64,000 bases of DNA, taken from Microbacterium oxydans (lineage in GTDB: Bacteria; Actinomycetota; Actinomycetes; Actinomycetales; Microbacteriaceae). The stretch spans positions 62,001 to 126,000 of the forward strand of contig NZ_JYIW01000022.1 in the NCBI RefSeq assembly GCF_000956525.1, read 5' to 3'. Positions 10,017 through 19,432 of the stretch are shown here, piece by piece. Below the pieces are notes generated by a model. The model was given only the letters and a program-made list of their open reading frames with translations. It was not told the origin of the DNA and did not search any database. Numbering within the stretch: position 1 is the first letter of the stretch; the number at the start of each line of letters is the position of its first letter. A program made the position numbers and the translations under genes.

Positions 10017-10448
10017 TGTCTGCTCACTCTCTATAAGCGTCGTACCGACCTGGGCCGGGTGACCCAGGGGCATTGGACGCACGTCGGCGCTGTTCGCGCC
10101 TCGGCACTCGAACGGCTCTCGCGAGTCGATCTGCTGCACCACTGTTCTTGTATCAGCCCGCACGCCTTTCGACCTGCAGGATGCCGACCCTTCACCACGC
10201 ATGGCGAAGCCCTCGATATGAAGGTTGTCGGGGATGTTCTGCTACCCGCGGCCTAGAACCCTGCGCCTTCCCGGAGGATGCGCCGTCTATGCACTGCCCT
10301 GGCAGTGATCCAGCGCGCATGACGCACACCGGAATGTCGAACCTGTCTATTCTGCCACGACCGATTTCACTTCTGCAAACCCGGGCGTGTCGCGCCTCGT
10401 CCACGAGGTGCCGGTGACGCCCCGATCAGGTCAGATCACGGGAGATAG

Positions 10449-10478
10449 CGGGGCGAGGCATCCCCATGCCTCGCCCCG
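10449..10478. terminator. Perfect 13-bp hairpin, terminator-like, no U-tract
   Basis: Arms 10449-10461 and 10466-10478 are exact complements around a CCCC loop. Neither side has a T-run. It could end a transcript coming from 10480-10850 on the minus strand or belong to a structured leader RNA. Confidence 0.55.
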
Positions 10479-10682
10479 CTTGGGGAGGGCGTTCAGTGCG
10501 AGGGGGCACACCGAACGCGAGGAATCCGGCGTGAAGGGACGCCAGGATCCTCGACCGAGGGCGCGGCGGAGAGACTCTCGCCGCGCAGGCAGGGAGACGC
10601 TGAGGCACAGAGCGTGCGCGCGTCGTACGATGATCCCCAAGATCGTCATTCCCCAGTTTGAACGCGGACAACCGCGTGTTTC

Positions 10683-10708
10683 GGAATGTCGAACCCCTTC
10701 GACATTCC
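10683..10708. repeat. Perfect 11-bp inverted repeat (GGAATGTCGAA)
   Basis: Arms 10683-10693 and 10698-10708 flank CCCC. The left arm repeats a 14-base word found 352 bases away at 10330, suggesting a shared protein-binding site or a small dispersed repeat. Confidence 0.6.
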
Positions 10709-10802
10709 CGACCGCAAGATCCCCAGGCGGTCATCCGACAGTCTACGGGTTCGTCGAGGCCGATGCGACCTTCACGCGCGGGATTCCCACTGCGCACACA
10801 GA

Positions 10803-10834
10803 ACGGCGGCCCGCTCGGTTGAGCGGACCGCCGT
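10803..10834 (-). terminator. Intrinsic terminator-like hairpin after the MT0933-type gene
   Basis: Arms 10803-10816 and 10821-10834 pair over 14 bases with one mismatch around GGTT, starting 19 bases beyond the stop at 10854. The minus-strand tail is only mildly T-rich. Confidence 0.7.
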
Positions 10835-10853
10835 CGTGGACTGCGGACGAGAG

Positions 10854-11066
10854 CTACTCGTTGCCGACCGCCTTGTCGGCGGAGTCACGGATCTCGTCGA
10901 TCTTGTCGGCAGCACCCGGGGCGATCTTCTTCGCGAAGTCGGCCACGCCGTCGAGGACCTTGTCGCTGATGTCCTCCGCCTGCTCGCTCTTGACGGCCTC
11001 GGCGATCTTGTCCTTGTTCTGCTCGAAGAGATCCTTGCCCTTGTTGACGGCGTCCTCGATACCCAT
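10854..11066 (-). CDS. Small MT0933/Rv0909-type antitoxin-like protein
   Basis: 70 residues, rich in Lys, Asp, Glu and Ala, predicted almost wholly helical and amphipathic (MGIEDAVNKGKDLFEQNKDK at the start). This composition resembles the MT0933-like antitoxin family of actinobacteria (Rv0909 in M. tuberculosis). No toxin-like gene lies beside it, so it is either an orphan or not an antitoxin. ATG 11066 is preceded by GAAGGGGA at good distance; an upstream in-frame ATG at 11126 lacks this. It stands alone between the str and S10 operons with its own terminator. Confidence 0.75.
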   Translation of the reverse strand: MGIEDAVNKGKDLFEQNKDKIAEAVKSEQAEDISDKVLDGVADFAKKIAPGAADKIDEIRDSADKAVGNE

Positions 11067-11200
11067 GGTGTTCCCCTTCAGAGGTGTGTGCTGACGACCG
11101 TTCGGCCGATCACCCTCATTGTGCATGGCGTCGGCGGTGAACGGAACCCCTGGCCGGGAATGCGACGCGCCGTGTCCGAGCGGTCTCCGGATAAAACGAC

Positions 11201-11232
11201 AGCGGGGCCGGACCCGAAGGTCCGACCCCGCT
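11201..11232 (-). terminator. Rho-independent terminator of tuf
   Basis: Arms 11201-11214 and 11219-11232 (one mismatch) with a tetraloop TTCG on the minus strand, followed by GTCGTTTTAT. It starts 16 bases after the tuf stop and ends the str operon. Confidence 0.92.
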
Positions 11233-11248
11233 GCGAGGAAGCAGATGC

Positions 11249-12439
<1,191 letters not shown>

Positions 12440-12550
12440 TGGGTCCTCCTCAGGACGTCATGTAGAGGGTGCCGGGCACTGGTTTGCGACCGGTTCTCTA
12501 CGGGTGTGAATCTCAGTTTAGTAGAGAGGGAATGTGAAGTTGTAGGGGAC

Positions 12551-12580
12551 CTGAGAGCCGGGCCGGAACCCGGCTCTCAG
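12551..12580 (-). terminator. Perfect 12-bp hairpin between fusA and tuf
   Basis: Arms 12551-12562 and 12569-12580 pair exactly around CCGGAA, eight bases after the fusA stop, with no U-tract. More likely an attenuator or RNA-processing hairpin than a full terminator. Confidence 0.65.
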
Positions 12581-12588
12581 AAGGACGA

Positions 12589-14703
12589 TTACTCGCCCTG
12601 GTTCTTCTGGACGATCTCGTCGGCCACAGCGCGGGGAACCTCAGCGTAGCTGTTGAACTCCATCGAGTAGACGGCGCGACCCGAGGTCTTCGAGCGCAGG
12701 TCGCCGATGTAGCCGAACATCTCGGACAGCGGGACGTGTGCACGGACGACCTTGACGCCTGCGGCATCCTCCATGGACTGGATCTGGCCGCGACGCGAGT
12801 TCAGGTCACCGATGACGTCGCCCATGTACTCCTCAGGAGTACGCACCTCGACCGCCATGAGCGGCTCGAGGAGCACGGGGTTCGCCCGACGAAGCGCTTC
12901 CTTGAAGCCCATCGACCCTGCGATCTTGAACGCCATCTCCGAGGAGTCGACGTCGTGAGCCGCGCCATCGACGATGGTCGCCTTCACGCCGACGATCGGG
13001 TAGCCGGCGAGCACGCCGACGTTCATGCCGTCCTGGAAACCGGCATCGATCGAGCCGATGTACTCACGAGGGATGCGACCACCGGTGACGGCGTTCACGA
13101 ACTCGTAGGTCTTCTCGCCGTCGAGGTCGAGCGGCTCGATGTTGAACTGGATCTTCGCGAACTGACCCGATCCACCCGTCTGCTTCTTGTGGGTGTAGTC
13201 GTACTTCTCGACGGCCTTCTTGATCGTCTCGCGGTACGCCACCTGCGGCTTGCCGACGTTGGCCTCGACGTTGAACTCGCGCTTCATGCGGTCCACGAGG
13301 ATGTCGAGGTGCAGCTCGCCCATGCCCTTGATGGTCGTCTGACCGGTCTCGGGGTTGAGCTCCGTGCGGAAGGTCGGGTCCTCCTCAGCGAGCTTCTGGA
13401 TGGCGACACCCAGCTTCTCCTGGTCGGCCTTGGTCTTCGGCTCGATGGCGACCTCGATGACCGGCTCCGGGAACGTCATCGACTCGAGGACGACCGGGGC
13501 GGCGGGGTCGGTCAGGGTGTCACCGGTGGTGGTGTCCTTCAGACCGATGACCGCGTAGATGTTGCCGGCGGTGACCGAGGCGACAGGGATCTCCTTGTTG
13601 GCGTGCATCTGGAAGATCTTCCCGATGCGCTCCTTCTTGCCCTTGGTCGAGTTGATGACCGCAGCGCCGGAGTCGAGGTGTCCCGAGTAGACACGGACGT
13701 AGGTCAGACGACCGAAGAACGGGTGCACGGCGACCTTGAACGCGAGGGCCGCGAACGGGTCCTTCGCGTCGGGGTGACGCTCGATGATCGTGTCGTAGTC
13801 CTTGGGGTCGTGCGCCTCGATGGAGCCCACGTCGAGCGGGTTCGGCAGGTAGTCGACGACAGCGTCCAGCATCGGCTGCACACCACGGTTCTTGAAGGCC
13901 GAGCCGCAGAGGACCGGGTAGATCTCGGAAGCGACGGTCAGCTTGCGGATCGCGCCCTTGATCTCGGCGACCGTGAGCTCCTCGCCACCGAAGAACTTCT
14001 CGAGCAGCGCGTCGTCGGTCTCGGCGACGGTCTCGAGGAGGGTCTGACGGTACTCGTCAGCCTTCTCCTTGAGGTCGGCCGGGATCTCCTGGACCTCGTA
14101 GGAGGCGCCCATGGTGACGTCACCCTTCGAGTCTCCGGCCCAGACGAGTGCACGCATCTCGACGAGGTCGATGACACCGAGGAAGTCGTTCTCCGCACCG
14201 ATCGGCAGCTGGATGACCAGCGGCTTGGCACCGAGGCGGTTGATGATCGTGTCGACCGTGAAGTAGAAGTCCGCGCCGAGCTTGTCCATCTTGTTGACGA
14301 AGCAGATGCGGGGCACGTTGTACTTGTCGGCCTGACGCCACACGGTCTCGGACTGGGGCTCGACGCCCTCCTTGCCGTCGAACACGGCGACAGCACCGTC
14401 GAGAACGCGGAGCGAGCGCTCCACCTCGACCGTGAAGTCCACGTGACCGGGGGTGTCGATGATGTTGATCTGGTTCTTGTTCCAGTAGCAGGTCACGGCG
14501 GCAGACGTGATCGTGATGCCGCGCTCCTTCTCCTGTTCCATCCAGTCAGTGGTCGAGGCGCCATCGTGCGTCTCGCCGAGCTTGTGGTTGACGCCCGTGT
14601 AGAACAGGATGCGCTCGGTCGTCGTCGTCTTGCCGGCATCGATGTGCGCCATGATGCCGATGTTGCGGACCTTGCTCAGGTCGGTGAGCACGTCTTGTGC
14701 CAC
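12589..14703 (-). CDS. fusA: Elongation factor G
   Basis: GTPase that drives ribosomal translocation. 704 residues: G1 [15 protein letters not shown] near residue 20, G3 [13 protein letters not shown]4 NKMDKLG, then domains II-V with [20 protein letters not shown] in domain IV. The start is GTG at 14703 with AAGGACA upstream. It follows rpsG by 84 bases containing a strong hairpin. Confidence 0.98.
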   Translation of the reverse strand: MAQDVLTDLSKVRNIGIMAHIDAGKTTTTERILFYTGVNHKLGETHDGASTTDWMEQEKERGITITSAAVTCYWNKNQINIIDTPGHVDFTVEVERSLRVLDGAVAVFDGKEGVEPQSETVWRQADKYNVPRICFVNKMDKLGADFYFTVDTIINRLGAKPLVIQLPIGAENDFLGVIDLVEMRALVWAGDSKGDVTMGASYEVQEIPADLKEKADEYRQTLLETVAETDDALLEKFFGGEELTVAEIKGAIRKLTVASEIYPVLCGSAFKNRGVQPMLDAVVDYLPNPLDVGSIEAHDPKDYDTIIERHPDAKDPFAALAFKVAVHPFFGRLTYVRVYSGHLDSGAAVINSTKGKKERIGKIFQMHANKEIPVASVTAGNIYAVIGLKDTTTGDTLTDPAAPVVLESMTFPEPVIEVAIEPKTKADQEKLGVAIQKLAEEDPTFRTELNPETGQTTIKGMGELHLDILVDRMKREFNVEANVGKPQVAYRETIKKAVEKYDYTHKKQTGGSGQFAKIQFNIEPLDLDGEKTYEFVNAVTGGRIPREYIGSIDAGFQDGMNVGVLAGYPIVGVKATIVDGAAHDVDSSEMAFKIAGSMGFKEALRRANPVLLEPLMAVEVRTPEEYMGDVIGDLNSRRGQIQSMEDAAGVKVVRAHVPLSEMFGYIGDLRSKTSGRAVYSMEFNSYAEVPRAVADEIVQKNQGE

Positions 14704-14748
14704 AGGAGTGTCCTTATCTTTCGTGCAGTCGTACTGCGAAGAGGGGGT

Positions 14749-14779
14749 GCCTGCCCCCGGCGAGTGGCCGGGGGCAGGC
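14749..14779 (-). terminator. Perfect 13-bp hairpin between rpsG and fusA
   Basis: Arms 14749-14761 and 14767-14779 pair exactly around a five-base loop, beginning eight bases beyond the rpsG stop. It has no U-tract and occurs inside an operon, so it probably tunes relative expression or marks a processing site. Confidence 0.65.
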
Positions 14780-14787
14780 GAAGCTGT

Positions 14788-15261
14788 TTACCAGCGGTAG
14801 TGAGCGAACGCGCGGTTCGACTCGGCCATCTTGTGCGTGTCTTCACGGCGCTTGACCGCGGCACCCAGGCCGTTCGACGCGTCCAGGATCTCGTTCTGGA
14901 GACGCTCGGTCATCGTCTTCTCACGACGACCCTTGGCGTAGCTCACGAGCCAGCGCAGCGCGAGGGTGTTCGCACGGTGCGGCTTGACCTCGATCGGAAC
15001 CTGGTAGGTCGAGCCACCGACGCGGCGGCTGCGGACCTCGAGAGTCGGGCGCACGTTGTCGAGCGCCTTCTTCAGGGTGGCGACGGCGTCCTGGCCGCCG
15101 TTCTTCGCCTCGACGCCGCGGAGGGCGCCGTAGACGATCGACTCGGCGATCGACTTCTTGCCGTCGACGAGGATCTTGTTCACCAGCGAGGTGACGATGG
15201 GAGCGCCGTATACCGGGTCGTTGACCACGGGGCGCTTGGGGGCGGGACCCTTACGAGGCAT
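14788..15261 (-). CDS. rpsG: Ribosomal protein S7
   Basis: Small-subunit head assembly protein; in E. coli it represses the str operon. 157 residues, normal, with [19 protein letters not shown] and the conserved C-terminal region [20 protein letters not shown]. Five bases after rpsL. Confidence 0.97.
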   Translation of the reverse strand: MPRKGPAPKRPVVNDPVYGAPIVTSLVNKILVDGKKSIAESIVYGALRGVEAKNGGQDAVATLKKALDNVRPTLEVRSRRVGGSTYQVPIEVKPHRANTLALRWLVSYAKGRREKTMTERLQNEILDASNGLGAAVKRREDTHKMAESNRAFAHYRW

Positions 15262-15266
15262 CTAAC

Positions 15267-15635
15267 TCAACCCTTCTTCGCGCCGTAGCGGGAACGAGCC
15301 TGCTTACGGTTCTTGACTGCCTGGGTGTCCAGGGCGCCACGGACGATCTTGTAACGCACACCGGGGAGGTCCTTCACACGACCGCCGCGGACGAGCACCA
15401 GCGAGTGCTCCTGCAGGTTGTGGCCCTCACCGGGGATGTACGCGGTGACCTCGGTGCCGTTGCGGAGCTTCACACGAGCGACCTTGCGCATCGCCGAGTT
15501 CGGCTTCTTCGGGGTGGTGGTGTAGACGCGGGTGCAGACCCCGGCCTGCTGCGGGTTCGACTTCAGGGCTGGCGTCTTGGTCTTGGTGACCTTCGGCGAG
15601 CGACCCTTGCGAACCAACTGCTGAATGGTTGGCAC
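15267..15635 (-). CDS. rpsL: Ribosomal protein S12
   Basis: Decoding-centre protein. 122 residues. The segments [12 protein letters not shown] (Lys43) and [12 protein letters not shown] (Lys88) have the wild-type lysines, so the classic streptomycin-resistance substitutions are absent. The start is GTG at 15635 with GAGGAGAGAAC upstream. First gene of the str operon, with a consensus promoter about 165 bases upstream and a palindromic leader. Confidence 0.98.
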   Translation of the reverse strand: MPTIQQLVRKGRSPKVTKTKTPALKSNPQQAGVCTRVYTTTPKKPNSAMRKVARVKLRNGTEVTAYIPGEGHNLQEHSLVLVRGGRVKDLPGVRYKIVRGALDTQAVKNRKQARSRYGAKKG

Positions 15636-15771
15636 GTTCTCTCCTCATAGTGCTGCACGGTGACAGCGTGATGGGTTTCACATCATGCCCCACCGCACGC
15701 CGGAATCGACGCGCTTTGTGTGTGGTGGGTATGCCGTGGAGGCGGACCGGCAAGGTGCCGGCGCCCGGTGC

Positions 15772-15787
15772 GCACGTCAAGACGTGC
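15772..15787 (-). promoter_or_regulatory. Palindrome at the 5' end of the rpsL leader
   Basis: GCACGTC (15772-15778) and GACGTGC (15781-15787) form an exact inverted repeat with an AA centre, just downstream of the predicted transcription start of the str operon. It could be a 5' hairpin or a protein-binding site. Confidence 0.5.
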
Positions 15788-15800
15788 ACACACCTGACCA

Positions 15801-15829
15801 AGTGTAGTGGCGCGTCACGCGGCGGTCAA
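15801..15829 (-). promoter_or_regulatory. str operon promoter (TTGACC-17-TACACT)
   Basis: On the minus strand TTGACC (15829-15824) and TACACT (15806-15801) are separated by exactly 17 bases, close to the housekeeping sigma consensus. Transcription would begin near 15794, giving a leader of about 160 bases before rpsL. Confidence 0.88.
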
Positions 15830-15849
15830 ATGGATGCCGGCCTCGCCCC

Positions 15850-16548
15850 TCAGGGGCGGTCCGGGTCGAACGGCGAGTCCAGCGACTGCGTCAGCTCAGC
15901 CAGCAGCGCTTCGATCTGCGGCTCGACATGCTGGGAGATGGCTGCCTGGATGAAGATCCGGTGACGCAGCAGCAGCCCGCAGACCTCGCGCCCGACCATG
16001 TTGGCGTACTCGTCAGCCAACCCGACCTCCTGACGGAGGGCCGCCTTCGCCTCGTCGCTCAGCGGTGGGAGCGGTGGCAGTTCTGCGGCCGCGTCATCGG
16101 CGAGCCCGGCGATCGTGAAGAGGAACGGCGCACCGGCGACCGGCTCCGGATCGAGCGGGAGCCCGTCGAACTCGGGGTCGAGGTTCTCGGTCGGGCGATA
16201 GCCGCGCGCGCGGTTGCGAGCCGACTGCTGATCCAGCTCGCCCTGCAACGTGGGGAGGTTGCGCGCCGTGTACTCGGCGACCGCGTGATCGACGATCGTC
16301 TTGATGCGCGTCGACAGTCCGTGCTGCACGCCATGCGGGACGTTGGCCCCGATGCCGGCAGCCGAGAGGATCGGCGAGCCGAGGCAGCGACGGCATGGGG
16401 CGACCCTGCCGCGATGCGTGGCCGGCTCCCAGCGGGGCACCCAACGGAGCCAGGCCTCGACGGCCTGGTCGACCTGCGTCTCCAACGAGCGCTCCACAGG
16501 AACAGCGTACGGCGCGTCGCGCCGCAGTGCGCCGATTTCCACGCCCAT
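15850..16548 (-). CDS. Conserved hypothetical protein, unknown function
   Basis: 232 residues with no domain I recognise. It has one CRRC-type pair of cysteines near residue 55, a run of Pro (ELPPLPPLSDEAK) in the middle, and a helical, mostly soluble C-terminus; there is no signal peptide or clear membrane segment. The frame is open further upstream, but ATG 16548 (MGVEIGALRRDAPY) leaves a 10-base gap from the preceding membrane-protein gene and avoids overlap. Last gene of a probable three-gene unit (18051 to 15850). Confidence 0.75.
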   Translation of the reverse strand: MGVEIGALRRDAPYAVPVERSLETQVDQAVEAWLRWVPRWEPATHRGRVAPCRRCLGSPILSAAGIGANVPHGVQHGLSTRIKTIVDHAVAEYTARNLPTLQGELDQQSARNRARGYRPTENLDPEFDGLPLDPEPVAGAPFLFTIAGLADDAAAELPPLPPLSDEAKAALRQEVGLADEYANMVGREVCGLLLRHRIFIQAAISQHVEPQIEALLAELTQSLDSPFDPDRP

Positions 16549-16558
16549 CGGCGGGGCG

Positions 16559-17050
16559 TCACTCCTCGTCGTCGCGCTCCCACGGCCATTGCGGACGCCG
16601 CGAACGCGTGCGACGGAGTGCGACACCCGCCCAACCGGCGATGGCGGCTGCGAGCAGGAGCACCGCGCTCGCCCCGCCGCGCACGAGGTCGCCGGCGACG
16701 GCAGTGGCGGTGACGAATCCGCCGGTCGCGATCAACGCAGCCATCCAGACCGCGATCAGGTGCGCGAGAGCCGAGACGAGCGCGATCGACGCCGCCGAGA
16801 CGTACGACGGGCGATCCCGGCGCAGCGCTGACCACAGCGTCACGGCGAACGCCAGCAGCGCGACGATCATCCCGATGACTCCGGGCGCCTGGCCGAGCCC
16901 CTGGACCGAGATGATGTCGGCGTCGGTCATGACGCTGACCGCCCCGAGTCCGAACACGGCGAGGGCGAAGAAACCGATGGTGGCGAGGACCAGCGCCAGA
17001 GGCAGCGAAACCCCCGCGGACTCGGGTCCGCGGGGGTTCGGTGTCGTCAT
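16559..17050 (-). CDS. Small integral membrane protein, unknown function
   Basis: 163 residues with about four hydrophobic segments (roughly residues 15-40, 48-68, 80-108 and 118-140) and charged ends (RRTRSRRPQWPWERDDEE at the C-terminus). No family recognised. ATG 17050 is eight bases after the previous gene; the longer open frame would overlap it. Probably cotranscribed with both neighbours. Confidence 0.75.
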   Translation of the reverse strand: MTTPNPRGPESAGVSLPLALVLATIGFFALAVFGLGAVSVMTDADIISVQGLGQAPGVIGMIVALLAFAVTLWSALRRDRPSYVSAASIALVSALAHLIAVWMAALIATGGFVTATAVAGDLVRGGASAVLLLAAAIAGWAGVALRRTRSRRPQWPWERDDEE

Positions 17051-17058
17051 GTCTGCGA

Positions 17059-18051
17059 TCAGCGCGCCAGCGTGGGGCCGGCTTCGAGCGTGCGCTCGTA
17101 CTCCCGCTGCGCCTCGGCGTTCAGCTCGGTCTTGCGTGCGCCGCTGCGGGCGACCCAGGCGCCGAACCAGATCGTCAGCTCGCGGGCGAACACGAAGGCC
17201 GCGATCGCGAGCGGGGCGAGCAGCTGCTCGCCGACGAGCTCGAGTCCGGCCGAGGGGCTGATGGTCCAGAACCGGGCCTCGAACACCTGACCGAGGATGT
17301 GGCCGCCGTAGGCGATCGCGCCGACGATGATGCCGAAGACGACCCACAGGCCCCAGCGTCCGCGGTTGATGATCGCACCGAGGAACCAGAAGCCGAGGAA
17401 GAACACGACGACCGGGGTCCAGAAACCCCAGGTGGTCAGCGGTGCGACCGCCGCGGTGCCGATGTTCTCGCCGGTCACGTCGCCTGCGAGGGCACCGAGC
17501 CCGATCGTGGTGCCGAGGTAGAGCAGCGCGAACACGAGGGTCGCGAGGAGTCCGATCGCTCCCGCGGTCCCGCGGTTGCCGCGATCACGAGGAGGCTCGG
17601 GAGCCTGGACGAAGATCGGCTGCGGGACGAGCGGCGTCGCAGCTGCGGCGACCAGGGGCTCGGACGGCAGGACTCGCGTCTCGTCATCCGCGTAGGAATG
17701 CGAGTACGCGGTGTCCGCGACCGTCGGCTCCTCATCGCGGTACGAGAACGGGGTGGTCTCCTCGCGGTCGACGGCGGGCGTCGACACGACCGCGGTCTCG
17801 TCGGCATCCGTGGTGACGCGCGGGGGCGCGGCGGGAGCCGCCGGAGGCTGGAAGGTTCCGGGGTGGTCGCGCTCGGCTGCTTCGAAGGCCGCGAGGTCGG
17901 GGTCGACCGACGCATCGGCCGCCGGCTGCGCAGAGGCACCGGGGATGTCGGCACCTGCCGCGGCGGCGGCGTCGAGACCGGCGTTCGCGCTGCCGACGAC
18001 GTCGTCGACGTCTTTCGGCTGCTCGGACTGGGGAACGTCGGGGTCACTCAT
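17059..18051 (-). CDS. Membrane protein with long disordered acidic N-terminus
   Basis: 330 residues. Residues 1-155 are low-complexity, rich in Ala, Pro, Asp and Glu, with no fold expected. Residues 165-300 contain about four transmembrane helices, including a Trp/Phe-rich one (FWTPVVVFFLGFWFLGAI). The C-terminal 30 residues are charged and helical. First gene of a putative operon with the next two membrane/soluble proteins. Function unknown; a cytoplasmic or surface tether is possible but not shown. Confidence 0.78.
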   Translation of the reverse strand: MSDPDVPQSEQPKDVDDVVGSANAGLDAAAAAGADIPGASAQPAADASVDPDLAAFEAAERDHPGTFQPPAAPAAPPRVTTDADETAVVSTPAVDREETTPFSYRDEEPTVADTAYSHSYADDETRVLPSEPLVAAAATPLVPQPIFVQAPEPPRDRGNRGTAGAIGLLATLVFALLYLGTTIGLGALAGDVTGENIGTAAVAPLTTWGFWTPVVVFFLGFWFLGAIINRGRWGLWVVFGIIVGAIAYGGHILGQVFEARFWTISPSAGLELVGEQLLAPLAIAAFVFARELTIWFGAWVARSGARKTELNAEAQREYERTLEAGPTLAR

Positions 18052-18163
18052 GTGGGTGCGCCTCTCATCGGAAGTGTGCAGTGCGAGGATACCGCCGGGG
18101 AACGGGGCGCTCAGGGAGGCGTGCCGACGTGTCGTCGGACCGCCGGATCACGGGTTCCCGGCG

Positions 18164-18316
18164 TCAGGGAAGGATGCTCCGCAGGGTGTCGCCCGCGAGT
18201 TCCGCGAGCACCGGCAGCATCGGGAGCGAGAGCCACAGCAGCGCACCCACGATGCCGGCGCAGAAGATCCCTGCGATCCAGCTCATCGTGAGGTTGCGAC
18301 CACCGACCCGCGCCAT
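18164..18316 (-). CDS. 50-residue single-pass membrane protein
   Basis: MARVGGRNLTMSWIAGIFCA begins the protein: a short basic head followed by a hydrophobic segment from about residue 12 to 38 and a short amphipathic tail. The start is supported by a TACCGT hexamer exactly six bases upstream, the same leaderless arrangement seen at many genes here. It lies in a gap that would otherwise hold nothing, downstream of the HAAS protein. Function unknown. Confidence 0.55.
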   Translation of the reverse strand: MARVGGRNLTMSWIAGIFCAGIVGALLWLSLPMLPVLAELAGDTLRSILP

Positions 18317-18322
18317 GCGACT

Positions 18323-18328
18323 ACGGTA
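18323..18328 (-). promoter_or_regulatory. -10 element (TACCGT), leaderless start of the 50-residue gene
   Basis: The hexamer ends six bases before ATG 18316, and no ribosome-binding site is present between them. Confidence 0.55.
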
Positions 18329-18381
18329 CGACGGCGCATCGCGACCGGCCGGAAGCAACGCCGAGAGGAATCGCGTCGAGC

Positions 18382-19038
18382 TCAGCGAGCGGCGCGCCCG
18401 CGAAGCCGCCAGAGCAGCCAGAGACCGGATGCCGGGATGAGCAGGAACCCGAGGAGGATCAGCACGTGCCACTCTCCGATGCCGGGCACCAGCGGGTTGG
18501 CAGCCGGGCTCTCTGGGCCTGTGCCAGAGGAGCTGCCGCTGGACGCACCGGATGAGAACCCGCTCATCGTCGAGACGACGAGGAACGACAGCCCGGTCAC
18601 GACGAACGGCACGAGGATCGCGACGACCTTCTCCCAGGTCTTCCAGAGTGCGCTCAGCGACACGAGGACGACGCCGACGAACCAGCCGACCACCGGCACC
18701 AGGAAGCCACCGAAGCCCAGCGTGAGCGCCGCGGTGATCGCGAATCCCCGCGTCGCCGTGACGGGACCGCGCGACGTCGGCGGCACTGCGGCCTGCGCGG
18801 GCGTCACGAACGCCTGCGCGCCAGGGGTCTCCTCCTGTGCTCCACGCGCGATCCCCGCAGGGTCGCCGAGCCTGGCGATGCGCTCCGCCGTCGCGGAGGC
18901 GTCGAGCCCCTGGAGTTCCTCCTCGATTCCGGCACGGATCTCGGTGGCGACGCCGTGCGGCAGTTGCCGCATGGCGTCGTCGAGCCGCGAGAGGTAGTTC
19001 TCGCGCAATTCCTGAGCGGCGTTCTCGGTCATGTTCAT
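18382..19038 (-). CDS. HAAS-domain membrane protein, partner of PadR regulator
   Basis: 218 residues. The N-terminal 60 residues match the HAAS/DUF1700 pattern (YLSRLDDAMRQLPHGVATEI, a helical dimerisation part, then LGDPAGIARGA). Three to four hydrophobic segments follow (roughly 97-130, 135-160 and 185-212), with a Ser/Gly-rich loop (FSSGASSGSSSGTG) between them. Such proteins are regularly coupled to PadR repressors, and here ATG 19038 overlaps the padR stop by four bases. They are thought to link membrane state to PadR-type control; the signal is unknown. Confidence 0.85.
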   Translation of the reverse strand: MNMTENAAQELRENYLSRLDDAMRQLPHGVATEIRAGIEEELQGLDASATAERIARLGDPAGIARGAQEETPGAQAFVTPAQAAVPPTSRGPVTATRGFAITAALTLGFGGFLVPVVGWFVGVVLVSLSALWKTWEKVVAILVPFVVTGLSFLVVSTMSGFSSGASSGSSSGTGPESPAANPLVPGIGEWHVLILLGFLLIPASGLWLLWRLRGRAAR

Positions 19039-19361
19039 CCCTCTCCGACGATGCCCGTGACCACACGGGCGAACGGACTCCACTGCGCGCGGAAGCGCTC
19101 GAGCTGCTCGGTGCCGGCATCCGTCAGTCGGTAGTACCGGCGAACGGGTCCGCTCTCCGACGGTCGGTCGAAGGTGCTGACCCAGCCGTTGTCTCGAAGG
19201 CGTCCGAGCAGCGGATACAGCGTGCCGATGCTGGCGATGAGGCCGACGCCGGTGAGCTCCTCCGCGAGCTGCCAGCCGTACATCGGCTCGCGCGCCAGGA
19301 GGCCGAGCACGCAGTACTCGACGACTCCCTTGCGCATCTGCGCCCCGATGTCGACTGTCAT
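19035..19361 (-). CDS. PadR family transcriptional regulator
   Basis: 108 residues: a winged helix-turn-helix with the family features RKGVVEYCVLGLLAREPMYG, IGTLYPLLGRLRDNGWV and VRRYYRLTDAGTEQLERF. Short PadR type (subfamily 2) without a long C-terminal domain. Probably leaderless, since a TAGCTT hexamer lies seven bases before the ATG. It likely represses its own gene and the coupled HAAS gene through the inverted repeat at 19372-19392. Confidence 0.93.
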   Translation of the reverse strand: MTVDIGAQMRKGVVEYCVLGLLAREPMYGWQLAEELTGVGLIASIGTLYPLLGRLRDNGWVSTFDRPSESGPVRRYYRLTDAGTEQLERFRAQWSPFARVVTGIVGEG

Positions 19362-19368
19362 GCATCAC

Positions 19369-19374
19369 AAGCTA
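19369..19374 (-). promoter_or_regulatory. -10 element (TAGCTT) of padR
   Basis: TAGCTT on the minus strand ends seven bases before ATG 19361; no ribosome-binding site fits in the gap. It overlaps the operator-like inverted repeat. Confidence 0.6.
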
Positions 19375-19392
19375 GCATGCGACGCACGCTAG
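19372..19392. promoter_or_regulatory. Inverted repeat, candidate PadR operator
   Basis: CTAGCATG and CACGCTAG form 8-base arms with one mismatch and a five-base centre. The site covers the padR -10 region and lies 28 bases before the divergent yajQ -10, which fits autoregulation. Confidence 0.6.
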
Positions 19393-19420
19393 TGCCATCG
19401 CCCATCTGCGACGACCTCGG

Positions 19421-19426
19421 TACACT
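19421..19426 (+). promoter_or_regulatory. -10 element (TACACT) of yajQ, leaderless
   Basis: TACACT ends six bases before ATG 19433 and there is no Shine-Dalgarno sequence, so the transcript probably begins at or next to the start codon. Confidence 0.7.
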
Positions 19427-19432
19427 GCCTGT

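Larger units (their letters stand above)
10017..10802. other. Gene-free, hairpin-rich interval upstream of the S10 operon
   Basis: No convincing coding region is seen. The interval must hold the S10 promoter and 5' leader, but no clear -35/-10 pair stands out. It has several inverted repeats: 10049-10068, 10292-10307 (CACTGCC/GGCAGTG), 10449-10478, 10561-10586, 10662-10677 and 10683-10708. A 14-base direct repeat CGGAATGTCGAACC occurs at 10330 and 10682, and its core recurs inverted at 10698. I see no tRNA, tmRNA or RNase P RNA signature. Confidence 0.7.

Noticed and set aside
10426..10797. 123-codon minus-strand frame in the S10 upstream gap
   Set aside because: No ribosome-binding site, no family resemblance, and it runs through perfect hairpins.
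10017..10802. RNase P RNA, tmRNA or tRNA in the gene-free gap
   Set aside because: None of the conserved core words or cloverleaf patterns is present.
12551..12580. Rho-independent terminator after fusA
   Set aside because: The stem is strong, but there is no U-tract and tuf follows in the same direction; it is listed as a hairpin with reduced confidence.
12736..15288. 850-codon plus-strand open frame opposite fusA and rpsG
   Set aside because: It mirrors strongly coding ribosomal genes; the long frame arises from high-GC codon bias on the other strand and matches no protein family.
15267..15635. Streptomycin-resistance allele of rpsL
   Set aside because: Lys43 and Lys88 are both present as in sensitive strains.
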